The notes under the pieces were generated by a model. That model was not told where the DNA came from and made no database searches. It saw only the letters and a list, made by a program, of their open reading frames with translations. From Pseudoalteromonas atlantica (GTDB lineage: Bacteria; Pseudomonadota; Gammaproteobacteria; Enterobacterales; Alteromonadaceae), in NCBI GenBank assembly GCA_007988745.1, contig BJUT01000011.1:19231-83230 (forward strand): a DNA stretch of 64,000 nucleotides, given 5' to 3'. Positions 19,490-28,970 of this stretch are shown piece after piece (within the stretch, counting starts at the first letter, position 1; the number at the start of each line of letters is the position of its first letter). Made by a program: the position numbers and the translations under genes.

Positions 19490-21574
19490 TTACTTAGCTG
19501 CTTTTTTCTCTTTTTCTGCAGCGATTACAGTGTCAGCTACGTTTTGTGGACATGCTGCGTAGTGTGAGAACTCCATAGAGAACTGACCACGACCTGATGT
19601 CATTGTACGTAGTGAACCGATGTAACCAAACATTTCTGATAACGGAACGTCTGCTTTAATGCGAACGCCAGTTAAACCAGCTTCTTGGTCGCTTAGCATA
19701 CCACGACGACGGTTAAGGTCACCGATTACGTCACCAACGTGATCTTCTGGCGTGAACACGTCAACTTTCATGATTGGCTCAAGAAGTTGTGCGCCCGCTT
19801 TAGGGATCGATTGGCGGAAAGCGCCTTTAGCAGCGATTTCGAATGCGATTGCAGATGAATCCACGGCGTGGAAGCCACCGTCGAAAAGCTCTACTTCAAC
19901 GTCAAGTACTGGGAAGCCAGCTAGAACACCTTCGTTCATCATTGACTTGAAGCCTTTCTCAACTGCAGGCCAGAATTCTTTCGGTACGTTACCACCAACA
20001 ACTGATGAAGTGAACGTGAAGCCTGAATTCGCTTCGCCTGGCTTGATGCGGTAATCAATTTTACCGAACTGACCAGAACCACCAGATTGTTTCTTATGCG
20101 TGTAGCTATCTTCGATTTCACGAGTGATAGTTTCACGGTAAGCAACCTGTGGTTGACCAACAATAAGGTCTACGCCGTAAGTACGCTTAAGGATATCTAC
20201 TTTGATATCTAAGTGAAGCTCACCCATACCTTTAAGGATAGTTTCGCCTGAATCTTCATCAGTCTCAACTTGGAAAGACGGATCTTCTGCAACCATTTTA
20301 CCGATAGCAATACCCATTTTCTCATTACCGCCTTTATCTTTAGGCTGTACAGCAATCGAGATTACTGGAGTTGGGAATACCATTGGCTCAAGTGTTACTG
20401 GGTGCTTAGGATCACAAAGAGTGTGACCAGTTTGCACGTTCTTCATACCAACGATAGCGATGATATCGCCCGCTTGCGCTGAAGTAAGCTCTTTACGATC
20501 ATCAGCTTGCATCTCAACCATACGGCCAACACGCTCAGTTTTACCAGTAAATGCATTAAGGATAGTGTCACCCTTGTTAAGCTTACCAGAGTAAATACGT
20601 ACGAATGTTAACGCACCAAAACGGTCATCCATGATTTTGAATGCTAACGCTTTGAAAGGTTCGTCTGCAGATACAATTGCGTGCTCGCCGTTTTCGTTAC
20701 CTTCTTCATCCATAAGAGGTTGAGGATCAACTTCTGTAGGAGCTGGTAAGTAATCAACAACAGCATCAAGGATTAATTGCATACCTTTGTTTTTGAATGC
20801 AGAACCACAGTATGTAGGGAAGAACGCAAGGTCACGAGTACCTTTACGGATACAACGCTTGATATCTTCAACTGAAGGCATTTCACCTTCCATGTACGCT
20901 TCCATTAGGTCATCGTCTTGCTCTACAGCAGTTTCAACTAGGAACTCATGGTATTCATCAGTTTTTTCTACCATGTCTGCAGGAACGTCAACAATTGAGT
21001 AGTTCTCAGGAAGACCGGTCTCATCCCAAACATATGCTTGTTTGTTTAAAACGTCTACAACACCTACGAATTCGTCTTCAATACCAATTGGTAAAGTCAT
21101 AACTAATGGAACAGCACCAAGTACTTTTTGTACTTGCTCAGTTACACGGTAAAAATCAGCACCCATACGGTCTAATTTATTTACGAAAATAATACGTGCA
21201 ACACCTGATTCGTTCGCGTAGCGCCAGTTAGTTTCTGATTGTGGCTCAACACCACCAGAACCACAGAATACACCCACACCGCCGTCTAATACTTTAAGTG
21301 AACGGTAAACTTCAACTGTGAAGTCAACGTGTCCAGGAGTATCGATAACGTTAAAACGGTGATCTTTCCAGAAACAGCTTACTGCCGCAGACTGGATAGT
21401 AATACCGCGCTCAGCTTCTTGCTCCATGAAATCGGTAGTAGACTCACCATCATGTGTCTCACCGCTTTTGTGGATTGTACCTGTAAGCTTTAGGATACGC
21501 TCAGTAGTTGTGGTTTTACCCGCATCAACGTGCGCGAAAATACCAATGTTTCTGTACTTCGATAAATCTGCCAT
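19490..21574 (-). CDS. fusA2: Elongation factor G, second copy (EF-G2 type)
   Basis: This 694-residue translational GTPase has P-loop AHVDAGKT, switch [15 protein letters not shown], and the EF-G domains II-V to the C-terminus. It begins [20 protein letters not shown], and motifs such as [16 protein letters not shown] and [15 protein letters not shown] match the second EF-G known from Vibrio rather than the str-operon copy. It stands alone, without rpsL, rpsG or tuf, which supports a paralogue. The frame runs upstream to 21646, but the ATG at 21574 matches the family N-terminus. Codon use looks optimised, suggesting high expression. Its division of labour with the main EF-G is unknown here. 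Confidence 0.93.
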   Translation of the reverse strand: MADLSKYRNIGIFAHVDAGKTTTTERILKLTGTIHKSGETHDGESTTDFMEQEAERGITIQSAAVSCFWKDHRFNVIDTPGHVDFTVEVYRSLKVLDGGVGVFCGSGGVEPQSETNWRYANESGVARIIFVNKLDRMGADFYRVTEQVQKVLGAVPLVMTLPIGIEDEFVGVVDVLNKQAYVWDETGLPENYSIVDVPADMVEKTDEYHEFLVETAVEQDDDLMEAYMEGEMPSVEDIKRCIRKGTRDLAFFPTYCGSAFKNKGMQLILDAVVDYLPAPTEVDPQPLMDEEGNENGEHAIVSADEPFKALAFKIMDDRFGALTFVRIYSGKLNKGDTILNAFTGKTERVGRMVEMQADDRKELTSAQAGDIIAIVGMKNVQTGHTLCDPKHPVTLEPMVFPTPVISIAVQPKDKGGNEKMGIAIGKMVAEDPSFQVETDEDSGETILKGMGELHLDIKVDILKRTYGVDLIVGQPQVAYRETITREIEDSYTHKKQSGGSGQFGKIDYRIKPGEANSGFTFTSSVVGGNVPKEFWPAVEKGFKSMMNEGVLAGFPVLDVEVELFDGGFHAVDSSAIAFEIAAKGAFRQSIPKAGAQLLEPIMKVDVFTPEDHVGDVIGDLNRRRGMLSDQEAGLTGVRIKADVPLSEMFGYIGSLRTMTSGRGQFSMEFSHYAACPQNVADTVIAAEKEKKAAK

Positions 21575-21614
21575 TAATTTTACTCTTAATAAAGTCGATA
21601 AATTATTCGGCGGG

Positions 21615-21623
21615 ATTATAGCA
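21615..21623 (-). promoter_or_regulatory. Extended -10 promoter of fusA2
   Basis: On the minus strand TGCTATAAT is a perfect extended -10 element about 41 nt before the start codon, implying a leader of some 34 nt. No strong -35 box is visible, as is usual for extended -10 promoters. Confidence 0.6.
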
Positions 21624-21780
21624 TTACTTAAAGCGAACATCACCATACAAGTCGCTTAAAATGCAATCAATTCAATAAAATTTTTCTAGATTTACATCAA
21701 GCACTGGTTAAATAGCACTGATTATTATGTAACCCATTAAAAATATTATGTTTTATTCTTGTAATCTGAAGGACACTCAG

Positions 21781-22506
21781 TTACTTAATTATTTTGTAAC
21801 AACGCTCTGGCCTGCCAATACTACCGTAGCTTTGATCAGCACTTAACTTTTCAGACTCTAATAAAAACTCTAAATAGCGACGAGCAGTTGAGCGGCTTAC
21901 CCCCACTAAATCGCCCATTTGCTGAGCAGTAAATGCACTTGAATCATGCTGTACGAATGCATCATGGATTTTTTGCAATGTAAGCTGGTCAACGCCTTTG
22001 GGCAGCCTAATAGCACCCTGTTTTTTCTCTTTTGAGCCGAATAACACATCAACCATTGATTGGGTCACTTCGTTTGCATCAGAAAAACACTGTTGACGCG
22101 CCTCAAAGCGCGAAAGAGCTTGATCTAATCTATTTAACATTAACGGTTTAACTAAAAAATCACAGGCACCAAGTTGCATTGCTTTTTCAAGTGTTTCAAC
22201 TTCTTTGGCAGCCGTTAGTAGCATCACTTCGCTCTTAATTTCACGACGCCGTAAATCTGATAATAAATCGAGTCCGTTACCATCAGGTAAATGTATATCG
22301 AGTAAAATAAGATCTGCCTCTATCGCTTGCAACAGAGCTGTTGCAGTACTTAAATTACCTGCAATTCCAACCACTTGGTACTGTCCTTGGCGTAAACTCT
22401 GTTTTGCAATTTGACTTCCCGCAGCGCCCCCCGGCAGTAATAAGTACTGGGCAATTAGCTGTGCAACTTCAACTTCGTCTTCAATTATAATTACAGAATA
22501 GGTCAT
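21781..22506 (-). CDS. CitB/DcuR-type response regulator
   Basis: This 241-residue regulator has a receiver domain (acidic E9/D10, phosphoacceptor D70 in LILLDIHLPDG, K120 in DFLVKP) and a C-terminal helix-turn-helix (MGDLVGVSRSTARRYLEFL, about 200-220). This is the family that answers citrate/C4-dicarboxylate sensor kinases. An unusual extra loop (LLLPGGAAGSQIAKQ, about residues 22-36) sits after the first helix of the receiver. It lies 16 nt after the kinase gene and ends the porin-tctCBA operon, so those genes are its probable targets. Confidence 0.92.
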   Translation of the reverse strand: MTYSVIIIEDEVEVAQLIAQYLLLPGGAAGSQIAKQSLRQGQYQVVGIAGNLSTATALLQAIEADLILLDIHLPDGNGLDLLSDLRRREIKSEVMLLTAAKEVETLEKAMQLGACDFLVKPLMLNRLDQALSRFEARQQCFSDANEVTQSMVDVLFGSKEKKQGAIRLPKGVDQLTLQKIHDAFVQHDSSAFTAQQMGDLVGVSRSTARRYLEFLLESEKLSADQSYGSIGRPERCYKIIK

Positions 22507-22522
22507 TGCTTAATTACTCTTA

Positions 22523-24145
22523 TTATTTTGGAATATAAACACTTAACCGCGCCCCTAATAAATCCGACTCACCAATTTCTAAACTACCACGGCAGGAGTC
22601 CAAATTGGTTTTTACTAAGTACAAACCAATACCGTGTTGCGCCCCAGACTTAGAACTAAATTGAGGCGTAAAAATGACTTCATGATCAGAGCCTAAACCA
22701 AACCCTGTATCTTCCACATCAAACAATAAAGTTTGACTGGTTTCGTCAACTGTTACCCTTACTTTAGCAGGGCGAGTATCAGATGCTCTAATAGCAGCTT
22801 CAATGGCGTTATCTATTAAATTGCCTAAAATAGAAACCACTCGTTCAAGCATATCCTTACGTTCTATAACACCAAGCAAACTATCTTGGTTAAGCTCAAG
22901 AGCAACATTAAGCTCTCGTGCTTTGTGGTATTTTCCCACCAATAAACCAGCTAATACGGGGTCTTGAATCCGCTCAAGTAAGTTGTGAATTTGTGCTTGA
23001 GAACCCTGACTTTCCTGCCCTATAAGTTCAATTGCTTGCTCGTTTTTGCCCATTTGTACTAAAGCACCAATTAGGTTTAATTTATTCGAGTAATCATGTG
23101 TTTGAACACGAAGTAACTCAGCAAATGCTTGTACTTTTGTTAGCTGCTGACTTAAATATTCCAGTTCATCAGACGGGCGCATACTGAGCAGAATACCATC
23201 ATCCTGACCTTGAACTTGTAAAGAAAACCGCGACAAAATAATTCGTTTATCTGCAGCAAATAACTCAAACCCAACAATTTTGCGGCTTTGATTGCGCAGT
23301 AAAAACTCAGCATGCTCAGGCAATAGGTCTTCTAGAGTAAGGTTTTTATGGATTGTAGATGTAGGCTTATCAAGAATTTCACAGGCACGTTGATTTAGTT
23401 TACGCACGGTTCCATCAGGCTCCAGTGCAATAATGCCGCTACGAACAGTATTTAAAATAGCATCCTGCTCTGAAAATAATCTTGCTATCTCATCTGGTTG
23501 CAAACCAAATATAGCATTACGTACTCGTTGACCAATATAAACCGCGGCAATAATACTTAAACCAACAAGCATCAGCCCCCAAATAAGTATTTCAGCACTA
23601 CGAGATAAAATAAGCGGATCAATTGATTGCACCAAAAAACCAACAGACACTAGGCCTATAATTTCATTGTTAGCATTATATACAGGTACTTTACCGCGAA
23701 TTGACTCCCCCATGCTGCCATGAGCTACCGATATATAGCGCTCGCCTTGAAGGGCCTCCTGACTATCACCTCCAACCATAGGTTTGCCAACTTTGTGCTC
23801 ATCAGGATGTATAATACGCAGTGCATTAATATCGCCAACCACTATAAAATCAGCGCTTGTTAGCTCCGTAAGGCTTTCTATTTGCAAATTAAATGCTGTT
23901 AAATCACCTTTTCCCTCTAACGCATTTATTACATCAGTTCGTGTTGCGACACTACTTGCTACAGCGAGTGCTTTATCACCTATGTGATTATGTAAACTTT
24001 GCGCCGTAAGCTGATACACCAACGCCCCAAACAATATTGCTTGTAAAACACATAGCCCAGTTACCCAAATAATTAAACGTGTTTCTAATCTTTTAGGTTT
24101 TTTTACCATGCTCTGCAATGGGCTTGGTTTGTTGGTGTTTGTCAT
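22523..24145 (-). CDS. CitA/DcuS-type sensor histidine kinase
   Basis: This 540-residue sensor has membrane helix 1 (about 27-48), a periplasmic sCache/PDC-like sensor domain (about 50-180, with IHPDEHKVGKPM) and helix 2 (about 182-203). A PAS domain (about 225-330), the histidine region RVQTHDYSNKLN (H near 350) and the ATPase boxes GNLIDNAIEAA (about 445) and DTGFGLG follow. By family, it senses an extracellular carboxylate and phosphorylates the adjacent regulator. It lies 11 nt after tctA in the same operon, so the ligand is probably the substrate of that transporter. Confidence 0.93.
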   Translation of the reverse strand: MTNTNKPSPLQSMVKKPKRLETRLIIWVTGLCVLQAILFGALVYQLTAQSLHNHIGDKALAVASSVATRTDVINALEGKGDLTAFNLQIESLTELTSADFIVVGDINALRIIHPDEHKVGKPMVGGDSQEALQGERYISVAHGSMGESIRGKVPVYNANNEIIGLVSVGFLVQSIDPLILSRSAEILIWGLMLVGLSIIAAVYIGQRVRNAIFGLQPDEIARLFSEQDAILNTVRSGIIALEPDGTVRKLNQRACEILDKPTSTIHKNLTLEDLLPEHAEFLLRNQSRKIVGFELFAADKRIILSRFSLQVQGQDDGILLSMRPSDELEYLSQQLTKVQAFAELLRVQTHDYSNKLNLIGALVQMGKNEQAIELIGQESQGSQAQIHNLLERIQDPVLAGLLVGKYHKARELNVALELNQDSLLGVIERKDMLERVVSILGNLIDNAIEAAIRASDTRPAKVRVTVDETSQTLLFDVEDTGFGLGSDHEVIFTPQFSSKSGAQHGIGLYLVKTNLDSCRGSLEIGESDLLGARLSVYIPK

Positions 24146-24156
24146 TAACGTCCTTA

Positions 24157-25698
24157 TTAAGCTTGCTCTTGCTGTAACCTAGAGGCTGTTTTATCCGCAC
24201 GGCGCTGCTTCAAATAATCTTTTAATGGGAACAACAACACTAAAATAGAAAGTATAAAAATACTTAATGTGAGCGGCCTATCCCATAAAAAGCTTAAAGA
24301 GCCATCCGAAATCATCATTGAGCGACGAAAGTTTCGCTCAATCATATCGCCTAAAATAAAGCCAAGTAACAAAGGAGCCATTGGAAAGGCCAATAGGCGT
24401 AATATTAACGCAACCAAGGCAACACCAACCATCATAAATAAGTCGAATGTGTTAAACGACACCAAGTACACGCCAATTAAACTAAAGAACAAAATCATAA
24501 TGGTTAATACCGACTTTGGCATTGCCAATACTTTTGCAAAATAAGGAATAAGAGGTAGGTTTAAAATCAATAAAACAATGTTGCCAAAATACATGCTTAC
24601 AATGACAGACCAAAATACACTTGGGTTTTCTTGCATGAGCATAGGGCCTGGCTGAATACCATACGCTATTAATGCTCCTAGCATTATGGCCGTCGTGCCA
24701 GAGCCTGGAATCCCCAATGTTAATAAAGGTACAAATGAGCCTGTGCATGCTGCATTATTTGCAGACTCAGGAGCGGCAAGACCACGTAAAGAGCCTTTTC
24801 CAAATTTTTCTTTTAGGCCTTTAGGTGCCAAATTTCGCTCAGTGGCATAGGCCATAAAGCTTGCAATAGTGGCTCCTGCGCCAGGTAAAACACCAACAAT
24901 AAATCCTAAAAATGACGAACGGCCAACAACCGGCGCCATATCTTTAACTTCGTCTTTTGTTAATTTAGTTGAACCTATTTGCGGCGTATCTGAATCATTA
25001 AGACTTTTAGCGTCTTTCTTCTCTGGCTTAACAACATTAATTAATGCCTCAGCAAGTGCAAACGTTGCCATTGCAATTAATAAAAAGCTAATACCATCGA
25101 GTAAGTCGGCTTGTCCAAAGGTAAATCGCTCGGTGCCCGAGGATGGATCTATACCTACCGTTGCCAGCATTAAACCAAATACTGTCATCATCATTGCTTT
25201 TAAAAATTGGCCTTTATTTGAAAATGCAGCAATAGCTGTTAAACCTAAAAACATTAGCACAACATAATCAGGAGATTGAAAACTCAATGACACCTTTGCT
25301 AGTAGAGGTGCGGCAACCATAAGTAGTATGGCGCCTATAGTTCCACCTATAAATGAGGAGTAAGCGGCAATAGCCAAGGCTTTACCAGCATGCCCTTGCT
25401 TTGCTAACGGATAGCCATCAAAAGATGAAGCCACCGTACCCGCCACCCCTGGCGCATTTATTAAAATGGATGATGTAGAGCCACCAAAAATAGCGCCATA
25501 ATAAACCCCAGCCATTAAAATCATCCCTGAATCAGCACCTATGCTGTAAGTAATAGGGATCATCAATGCAATAGCAGTTATTGGTCCAAGCCCAGGTAAC
25601 ATACCAATAAAAGTACCCACCAAACAGCCTGCTATCACGTACATTAAATTATTAAAGTCGAGCACGGTCGACAAACCAAGCATAATTCCATCAAACAT
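24157..25698 (-). CDS. tctA: Tripartite tricarboxylate transporter, large permease TctA
   Basis: This 513-residue inner-membrane protein has about 11-12 membrane segments. The family signatures GMLPGLGPITAIALMIP (near residue 32) and FGGSTSSILINAPG (near 70) are present, with a second GVLPGAGATIASFMAY in the other half. TctA is the ion-coupled permease that receives substrate from the periplasmic TctC with TctB. It starts 3 nt after tctB behind GGAG. Substrates in the family include citrate and other carboxylates; which one applies here is not evident from sequence. Confidence 0.95.
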   Translation of the reverse strand: MFDGIMLGLSTVLDFNNLMYVIAGCLVGTFIGMLPGLGPITAIALMIPITYSIGADSGMILMAGVYYGAIFGGSTSSILINAPGVAGTVASSFDGYPLAKQGHAGKALAIAAYSSFIGGTIGAILLMVAAPLLAKVSLSFQSPDYVVLMFLGLTAIAAFSNKGQFLKAMMMTVFGLMLATVGIDPSSGTERFTFGQADLLDGISFLLIAMATFALAEALINVVKPEKKDAKSLNDSDTPQIGSTKLTKDEVKDMAPVVGRSSFLGFIVGVLPGAGATIASFMAYATERNLAPKGLKEKFGKGSLRGLAAPESANNAACTGSFVPLLTLGIPGSGTTAIMLGALIAYGIQPGPMLMQENPSVFWSVIVSMYFGNIVLLILNLPLIPYFAKVLAMPKSVLTIMILFFSLIGVYLVSFNTFDLFMMVGVALVALILRLLAFPMAPLLLGFILGDMIERNFRRSMMISDGSLSFLWDRPLTLSIFILSILVLLFPLKDYLKQRRADKTASRLQQEQA

Positions 25699-25701
25699 AA
25701 C

Positions 25702-26169
25702 TTAACTCCATAAATCGCCCGGAACCAAGTAAATACCTAATACTTGAGTCATCAAAAACCAAAACACCACGGCAACAGGAATAGAGGCAAACAATAGAAT
25801 CTTCTTGCGCCTTTCACCCATTACAAAAAAACCCGCTAATAAAAAGGCGCTGGTCGAGATTAAAAAACCAACAGGCTCCAACATTGCACTATAAATCACC
25901 ATTAAAACTAATAAGCCTAAAGTTCGTACGACATGCGACTTTTCTAGAGGCTGGTTTTCTGCCGCTTTTTCGTTTGGCTTAAGCAAAGTAGAACCGATAG
26001 AAAGCAAGCACACCACAATGCCAAAAGCTGCGTATACTTTTGGTAATGTAGCAGAAGTAACCGTTTCGTATTCTTCAAATGGTAATAGTGGAATTTGCCA
26101 CGCCACAATGGCGTAGAGTGTAAATAGCGTCAAGAATAAACTTGGCCCTAGTAGTTCGCGATTCATCAT
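25702..26169 (-). CDS. tctB: Tripartite tricarboxylate transporter, small permease TctB
   Basis: This 155-residue protein has four predicted membrane helices, with a charged loop between helices 2 and 3 (LLKPNEKAAENQPLEKSH). This is the size and topology of TctB. It is poorly conserved in sequence, and the call rests on topology and its place between tctC and tctA. AGGTTTTT precedes two consecutive ATG codons. Confidence 0.92.
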   Translation of the reverse strand: MMNRELLGPSLFLTLFTLYAIVAWQIPLLPFEEYETVTSATLPKVYAAFGIVVCLLSIGSTLLKPNEKAAENQPLEKSHVVRTLGLLVLMVIYSAMLEPVGFLISTSAFLLAGFFVMGERRKKILLFASIPVAVVFWFLMTQVLGIYLVPGDLWS

Positions 26170-26180
26170 AAAAACCTCGA

Positions 26181-27152
26181 TTAATCCGCTTTACGAATAA
26201 AGCCAAGCTCTTGCATTACCACTTTAAGCTGCGCTTCTTGTTTTTCGAGTGACTGGATAAATTCATCTTTTTCTTGAAAGAGATTTAACCAGCCATTTCG
26301 CGCGCGAACAGTTTCCCACTCAGGAGTTAATTGTAATTTACGAAGTTTCTCGGTGTATTGAGCAAGTTTATCGGCAGGTAAATTAGGAGCAGCAAAAAAG
26401 CCACGCCAATTAACAAACTCCATATCGTAACCCATCGACTTTAACGTAGGTATTTTAGGGTAATCCGCTAAAGCTTCTGGCGATGTAACTGCTAACACCC
26501 TCGCCTGCCCGCCATTTACAACTTCTAACGCCTCGCTTAAACCGGTAGAAAGTAAGTTTACTTCACCAGAGAGTAAACCAGCTTTTGCTTTACCACCGCC
26601 ATCGTAAGGAATGTAACGAATTCTGCGGCCATCAACCCCGCCTGCTTTAGCCGCTTGTGCAGCAACTAAGTGATCCATACTGCCACGGGCAGAACCACCC
26701 GCTACTTTAATTGAGCTTGGGTCTTCTTTAAGCGCTTTAATAACATCCTGCCAGGTTTTATAGGGCGAATCGTTACGAACAACAAAGGCACCAAAATCAG
26801 CAATCATATTGGCTACGGGAGTTAAATCTCGGTAGCTATAGGGAATTTTCCCCGTTAAGGCGCGCAATACAATAGGCGTTGAATTAACCATTAATATATC
26901 GCCTTTTTTAGTACCTGATTCTATTAAGTAGGCAATGGCGCGCCCGCCGCCACCGCCCGACATATTCTGAAAAGACGCATTATTATCAATGCCAGCCTTT
27001 ACTAAACCTTCACCTACACCGCGCGCAGTTGTATCCCATCCGCCACCTGGGCCTGCTGGTACTAAAAAGTGAATATCGGCCAATGCCATAGGGCTGCTTA
27101 GTACTAATGATGCCGCTAATAATGTTGTTTTAACTGACTTAAATAATTTCAT
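26181..27152 (-). CDS. tctC: Tripartite tricarboxylate transporter, periplasmic binding protein TctC
   Basis: This 323-residue Bug/TctC-family solute-binding protein has a signal peptide (cleavage near residue 25, after SPMALA). The family hallmark FLVPAGPGGGWDTTAR lies just after it, with AGGSARGSMDHL and YIPYDGGGKAKAGLLSGEV further on. It delivers carboxylates to TctAB. AAGGGG precedes the ATG, 11 nt after the porin gene. Abundant binding protein early in the operon is usual for this transporter class. Confidence 0.94.
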   Translation of the reverse strand: MKLFKSVKTTLLAASLVLSSPMALADIHFLVPAGPGGGWDTTARGVGEGLVKAGIDNNASFQNMSGGGGGRAIAYLIESGTKKGDILMVNSTPIVLRALTGKIPYSYRDLTPVANMIADFGAFVVRNDSPYKTWQDVIKALKEDPSSIKVAGGSARGSMDHLVAAQAAKAGGVDGRRIRYIPYDGGGKAKAGLLSGEVNLLSTGLSEALEVVNGGQARVLAVTSPEALADYPKIPTLKSMGYDMEFVNWRGFFAAPNLPADKLAQYTEKLRKLQLTPEWETVRARNGWLNLFQEKDEFIQSLEKQEAQLKVVMQELGFIRKAD

Positions 27153-27163
27153 TGTGTGTCCCC

Positions 27164-28405
27164 TTAAAATAAATACTGCATACGTACACTAAATCCCATA
27201 CCAGAGTCTTCATCACCTACAAGCGCAGCGGTACCTGGGCCATCTACATCGCTATAGATAAGATTGCCCATAAATTTAATGTCACTACTAACGTAATAGC
27301 TTGTACCAAGTGTGTAGGTAGTTACTTCGCTACCTTGGTTTTTACTCGTTGCATCCATTTGCGAAACTCGAGCAACTAACTCCCATGCATTTTTAATATT
27401 TTTAGGTTGTACAAATAGTGCAGAGCCAGCTTTATACTGTCGTTGCTCAACCCCTAAAAAGTAACTTGCTGAGATATGAAAGCCGTCAAAGCGCTCGCCA
27501 TCTAGATCATCGCTGCTATTGAGCGCATCTAAAGCACGGCTTGCGTATTCTGCCTCTAATGTTAAAGAGTCAGCCTGAAAAGCAAATTCAAGCCCAGACT
27601 GCAATAAGCTATCCAGTGCTACCGCTGTGCCGCCTGTAGCATAATTAACAAGGCGTACATTAGTTTCGCGCACTTCACCACGCGCAAAACGCTCGCCTAG
27701 TTCATTGCCACCCATATCACGGTATGAATGCCATGCACCTAAATGAATCACGTCACCAGGTGCTGCACTTGACCACGTAGCACGCCCTGTAATAGCAAGC
27801 GTTAGACGGTCGTTTTCATCGTTACCCGTTGCACCAAAGGCATCATTTTTATAAACCCCAACGGCATATCGAAAGCCTGAGTCTTTAAAGTATTGATAAG
27901 CAGATACGCCCCAACGGAAAAAAGGCGAGAAAGTATTAGCAAGCGTACTACGCTCAATAGTATTAATGTGCTTTGAGCTAGTAAGTGCGTTTAGCGACAT
28001 GTCTTCACGGATTTTACCCGCTTTAATTTTAAGACCGTTTTCAAAGGCGTAACGCACGCGGGCAAGTACAATTTCGGCATCCCCTTCGCCAAATTCTAAA
28101 AGTAATTTGTGATCCCAGTTTCCATGCTCGCTCTCTACGTAGGTACGAATACGACGAGGGAAGAAGTCGCTTCCACCTGAGCCATCATTGCCTGCGTTAT
28201 AGGCACCTTCAAAATAGTTGTAATCAAGCTGTACTCGTCCTCCAAACTCCAAATTAAAGCCACTTGATGTTTTTAAAGAGTTAACTTCTTTTTGCAATGC
28301 ATCTAATTGTGCTTGTAGTTTTTGAGTATCGTTATCGGCTAAAGCTGATGTGCTAGCCAACGCTGCTGTAATTGCTAAAGCGAGCTGTGTGTTACTTGCT
28401 TTCAT
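27164..28405 (-). CDS. OprO/OprP-type outer-membrane porin
   Basis: This protein of about 413 residues has a signal peptide (ending ALA-DND), a short coiled coil (LQAQLDALQKEVNSLKTSS) that trimerises the N-terminus, and a beta-barrel with alternating aromatic strands ending in MQYLF, the C-terminal phenylalanine typical of outer-membrane proteins. It belongs to the phosphate-selective porin O/P superfamily. The operon partner is a carboxylate transporter, so carboxylate passage is the better guess than phosphate. GGAG before the ATG at 28405 decides the start over an upstream GTG (28417). It is the first gene of the operon. Confidence 0.92.
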   Translation of the reverse strand: MKASNTQLALAITAALASTSALADNDTQKLQAQLDALQKEVNSLKTSSGFNLEFGGRVQLDYNYFEGAYNAGNDGSGGSDFFPRRIRTYVESEHGNWDHKLLLEFGEGDAEIVLARVRYAFENGLKIKAGKIREDMSLNALTSSKHINTIERSTLANTFSPFFRWGVSAYQYFKDSGFRYAVGVYKNDAFGATGNDENDRLTLAITGRATWSSAAPGDVIHLGAWHSYRDMGGNELGERFARGEVRETNVRLVNYATGGTAVALDSLLQSGLEFAFQADSLTLEAEYASRALDALNSSDDLDGERFDGFHISASYFLGVEQRQYKAGSALFVQPKNIKNAWELVARVSQMDATSKNQGSEVTTYTLGTSYYVSSDIKFMGNLIYSDVDGPGTAALVGDEDSGMGFSVRMQYLF

Positions 28406-28670
28406 TATTTTCTCCACGCTGTGTTTGTATCTTTATTGTCAGGTAGATAAGCGACGACAAACTGCTATCTAAAGCGCAGCTTATTGTTAACGTGAAATTA
28501 ACGAAATATTTTGAGGGAAAGGTGCATTGATGACGGTAAAGTACATTTTGTTCATAAAAACCATGAACAAAATAGACATAAACAAAAATTAATAAGAAGG
28601 GTAGTGAAGTACACCTATGCGATGACTAAAAAACGCACTTAATAAAATAAGAATTATTTGCATTTAGGTG
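28406..28670. promoter_or_regulatory. Promoter region of the porin-tct operon
   Basis: This 265-base stretch lies upstream of the leftward operon. It contains the inverted repeat described separately and an AT-rich tract, with no coding potential. The exact promoter is not obvious to me. Confidence 0.4.
28545..28573. repeat. Inverted repeat, candidate operator for the operon's response regulator
   Basis: ATTTTGTTCAT (28545-28555) and ATGAACAAAAT (28563-28573) are perfect 11-bp arms with a 7-nt spacer, about 140-170 bases before the porin start. A looser half-site (ATAAACAAAAAT) follows. Its position and symmetry suit a dimeric regulator such as the CitB-type protein encoded at the operon's end, which is inference. 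Confidence 0.55.
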
Positions 28671-28699
28671 TTGACAGTTTATTAGATCTAACTGATAAT
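28671..28699 (+). promoter_or_regulatory. Strong sigma-70 promoter of a candidate sRNA
   Basis: TTGACA (28671-28676) and GATAAT (28694-28699) are separated by exactly 17 bases. The spacer holds the palindrome TTAGATCTAA. It faces right, away from the porin operon, with no ORF downstream before the terminator. Confidence 0.65.
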
Positions 28700-28705
28700 C
28701 AATAT

Positions 28706-28926
28706 CAACAAGACGGGAATGCATACCCACTTGTGACGGAATGAACTAATTTGTTTCTCGACCCTGAAACAACGTGTGGCGCACGTAAACAGCTATGGTT
28801 ACTTGTTATGAACCGCAACGCCCCTTGATGTTGATGATAAGTAACCGCCCTACTATTTTACTTGCTACATTGCTCATATCGGTGACGGTAGATATGAAAC
28901 TAAAAAAGCCCTTACGGGCTTTTTTT
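28706..28926 (+). ncRNA. Candidate small RNA (about 220 nt)
   Basis: This is the stretch between the promoter above and a rho-independent terminator. It folds by eye into a small hairpin (ACGTG 28772-28776 with 28782-28786) and a 13-bp stem with two G-U pairs (28797-28809 with 28834-28846) capped by CAAC/GTTG, then the terminator stem. It does not match any RNA family I know. Both neighbouring genes run on the opposite strand, so it is not a leader of either. A 36-codon ORF crosses it but looks incidental. Confidence 0.5.
28902..28926. terminator. Bidirectional terminator (sRNA candidate and ylqF-type gene)
   Basis: AAAAAAGCCC (28902-28911) pairs with GGGCTTTTTT across a four-base loop and is followed by more T on the plus strand. 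The mirrored A run also serves the leftward GTPase gene ending at 28971. Confidence 0.9.
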
Positions 28927-28970
28927 ATGTCTGTAATTTAGTAAGTAATATACTCACATAAACTCACATA

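Noticed and set aside
21575-21646. Upstream extension of fusA2
   Set aside because: It crosses the promoter and does not fit the conserved EF-G N-terminus.
28706-28926. Identity of the candidate sRNA as 6S RNA
   Set aside because: The context (no zapA or fau gene) and the lack of the long central-bubble hairpin speak against 6S.
28828-28939. 36-codon ORF (MLMISNRPTILLATLLIS...) across the sRNA candidate
   Set aside because: It runs through the terminator hairpin and has no ribosome binding site, so coding is unlikely.
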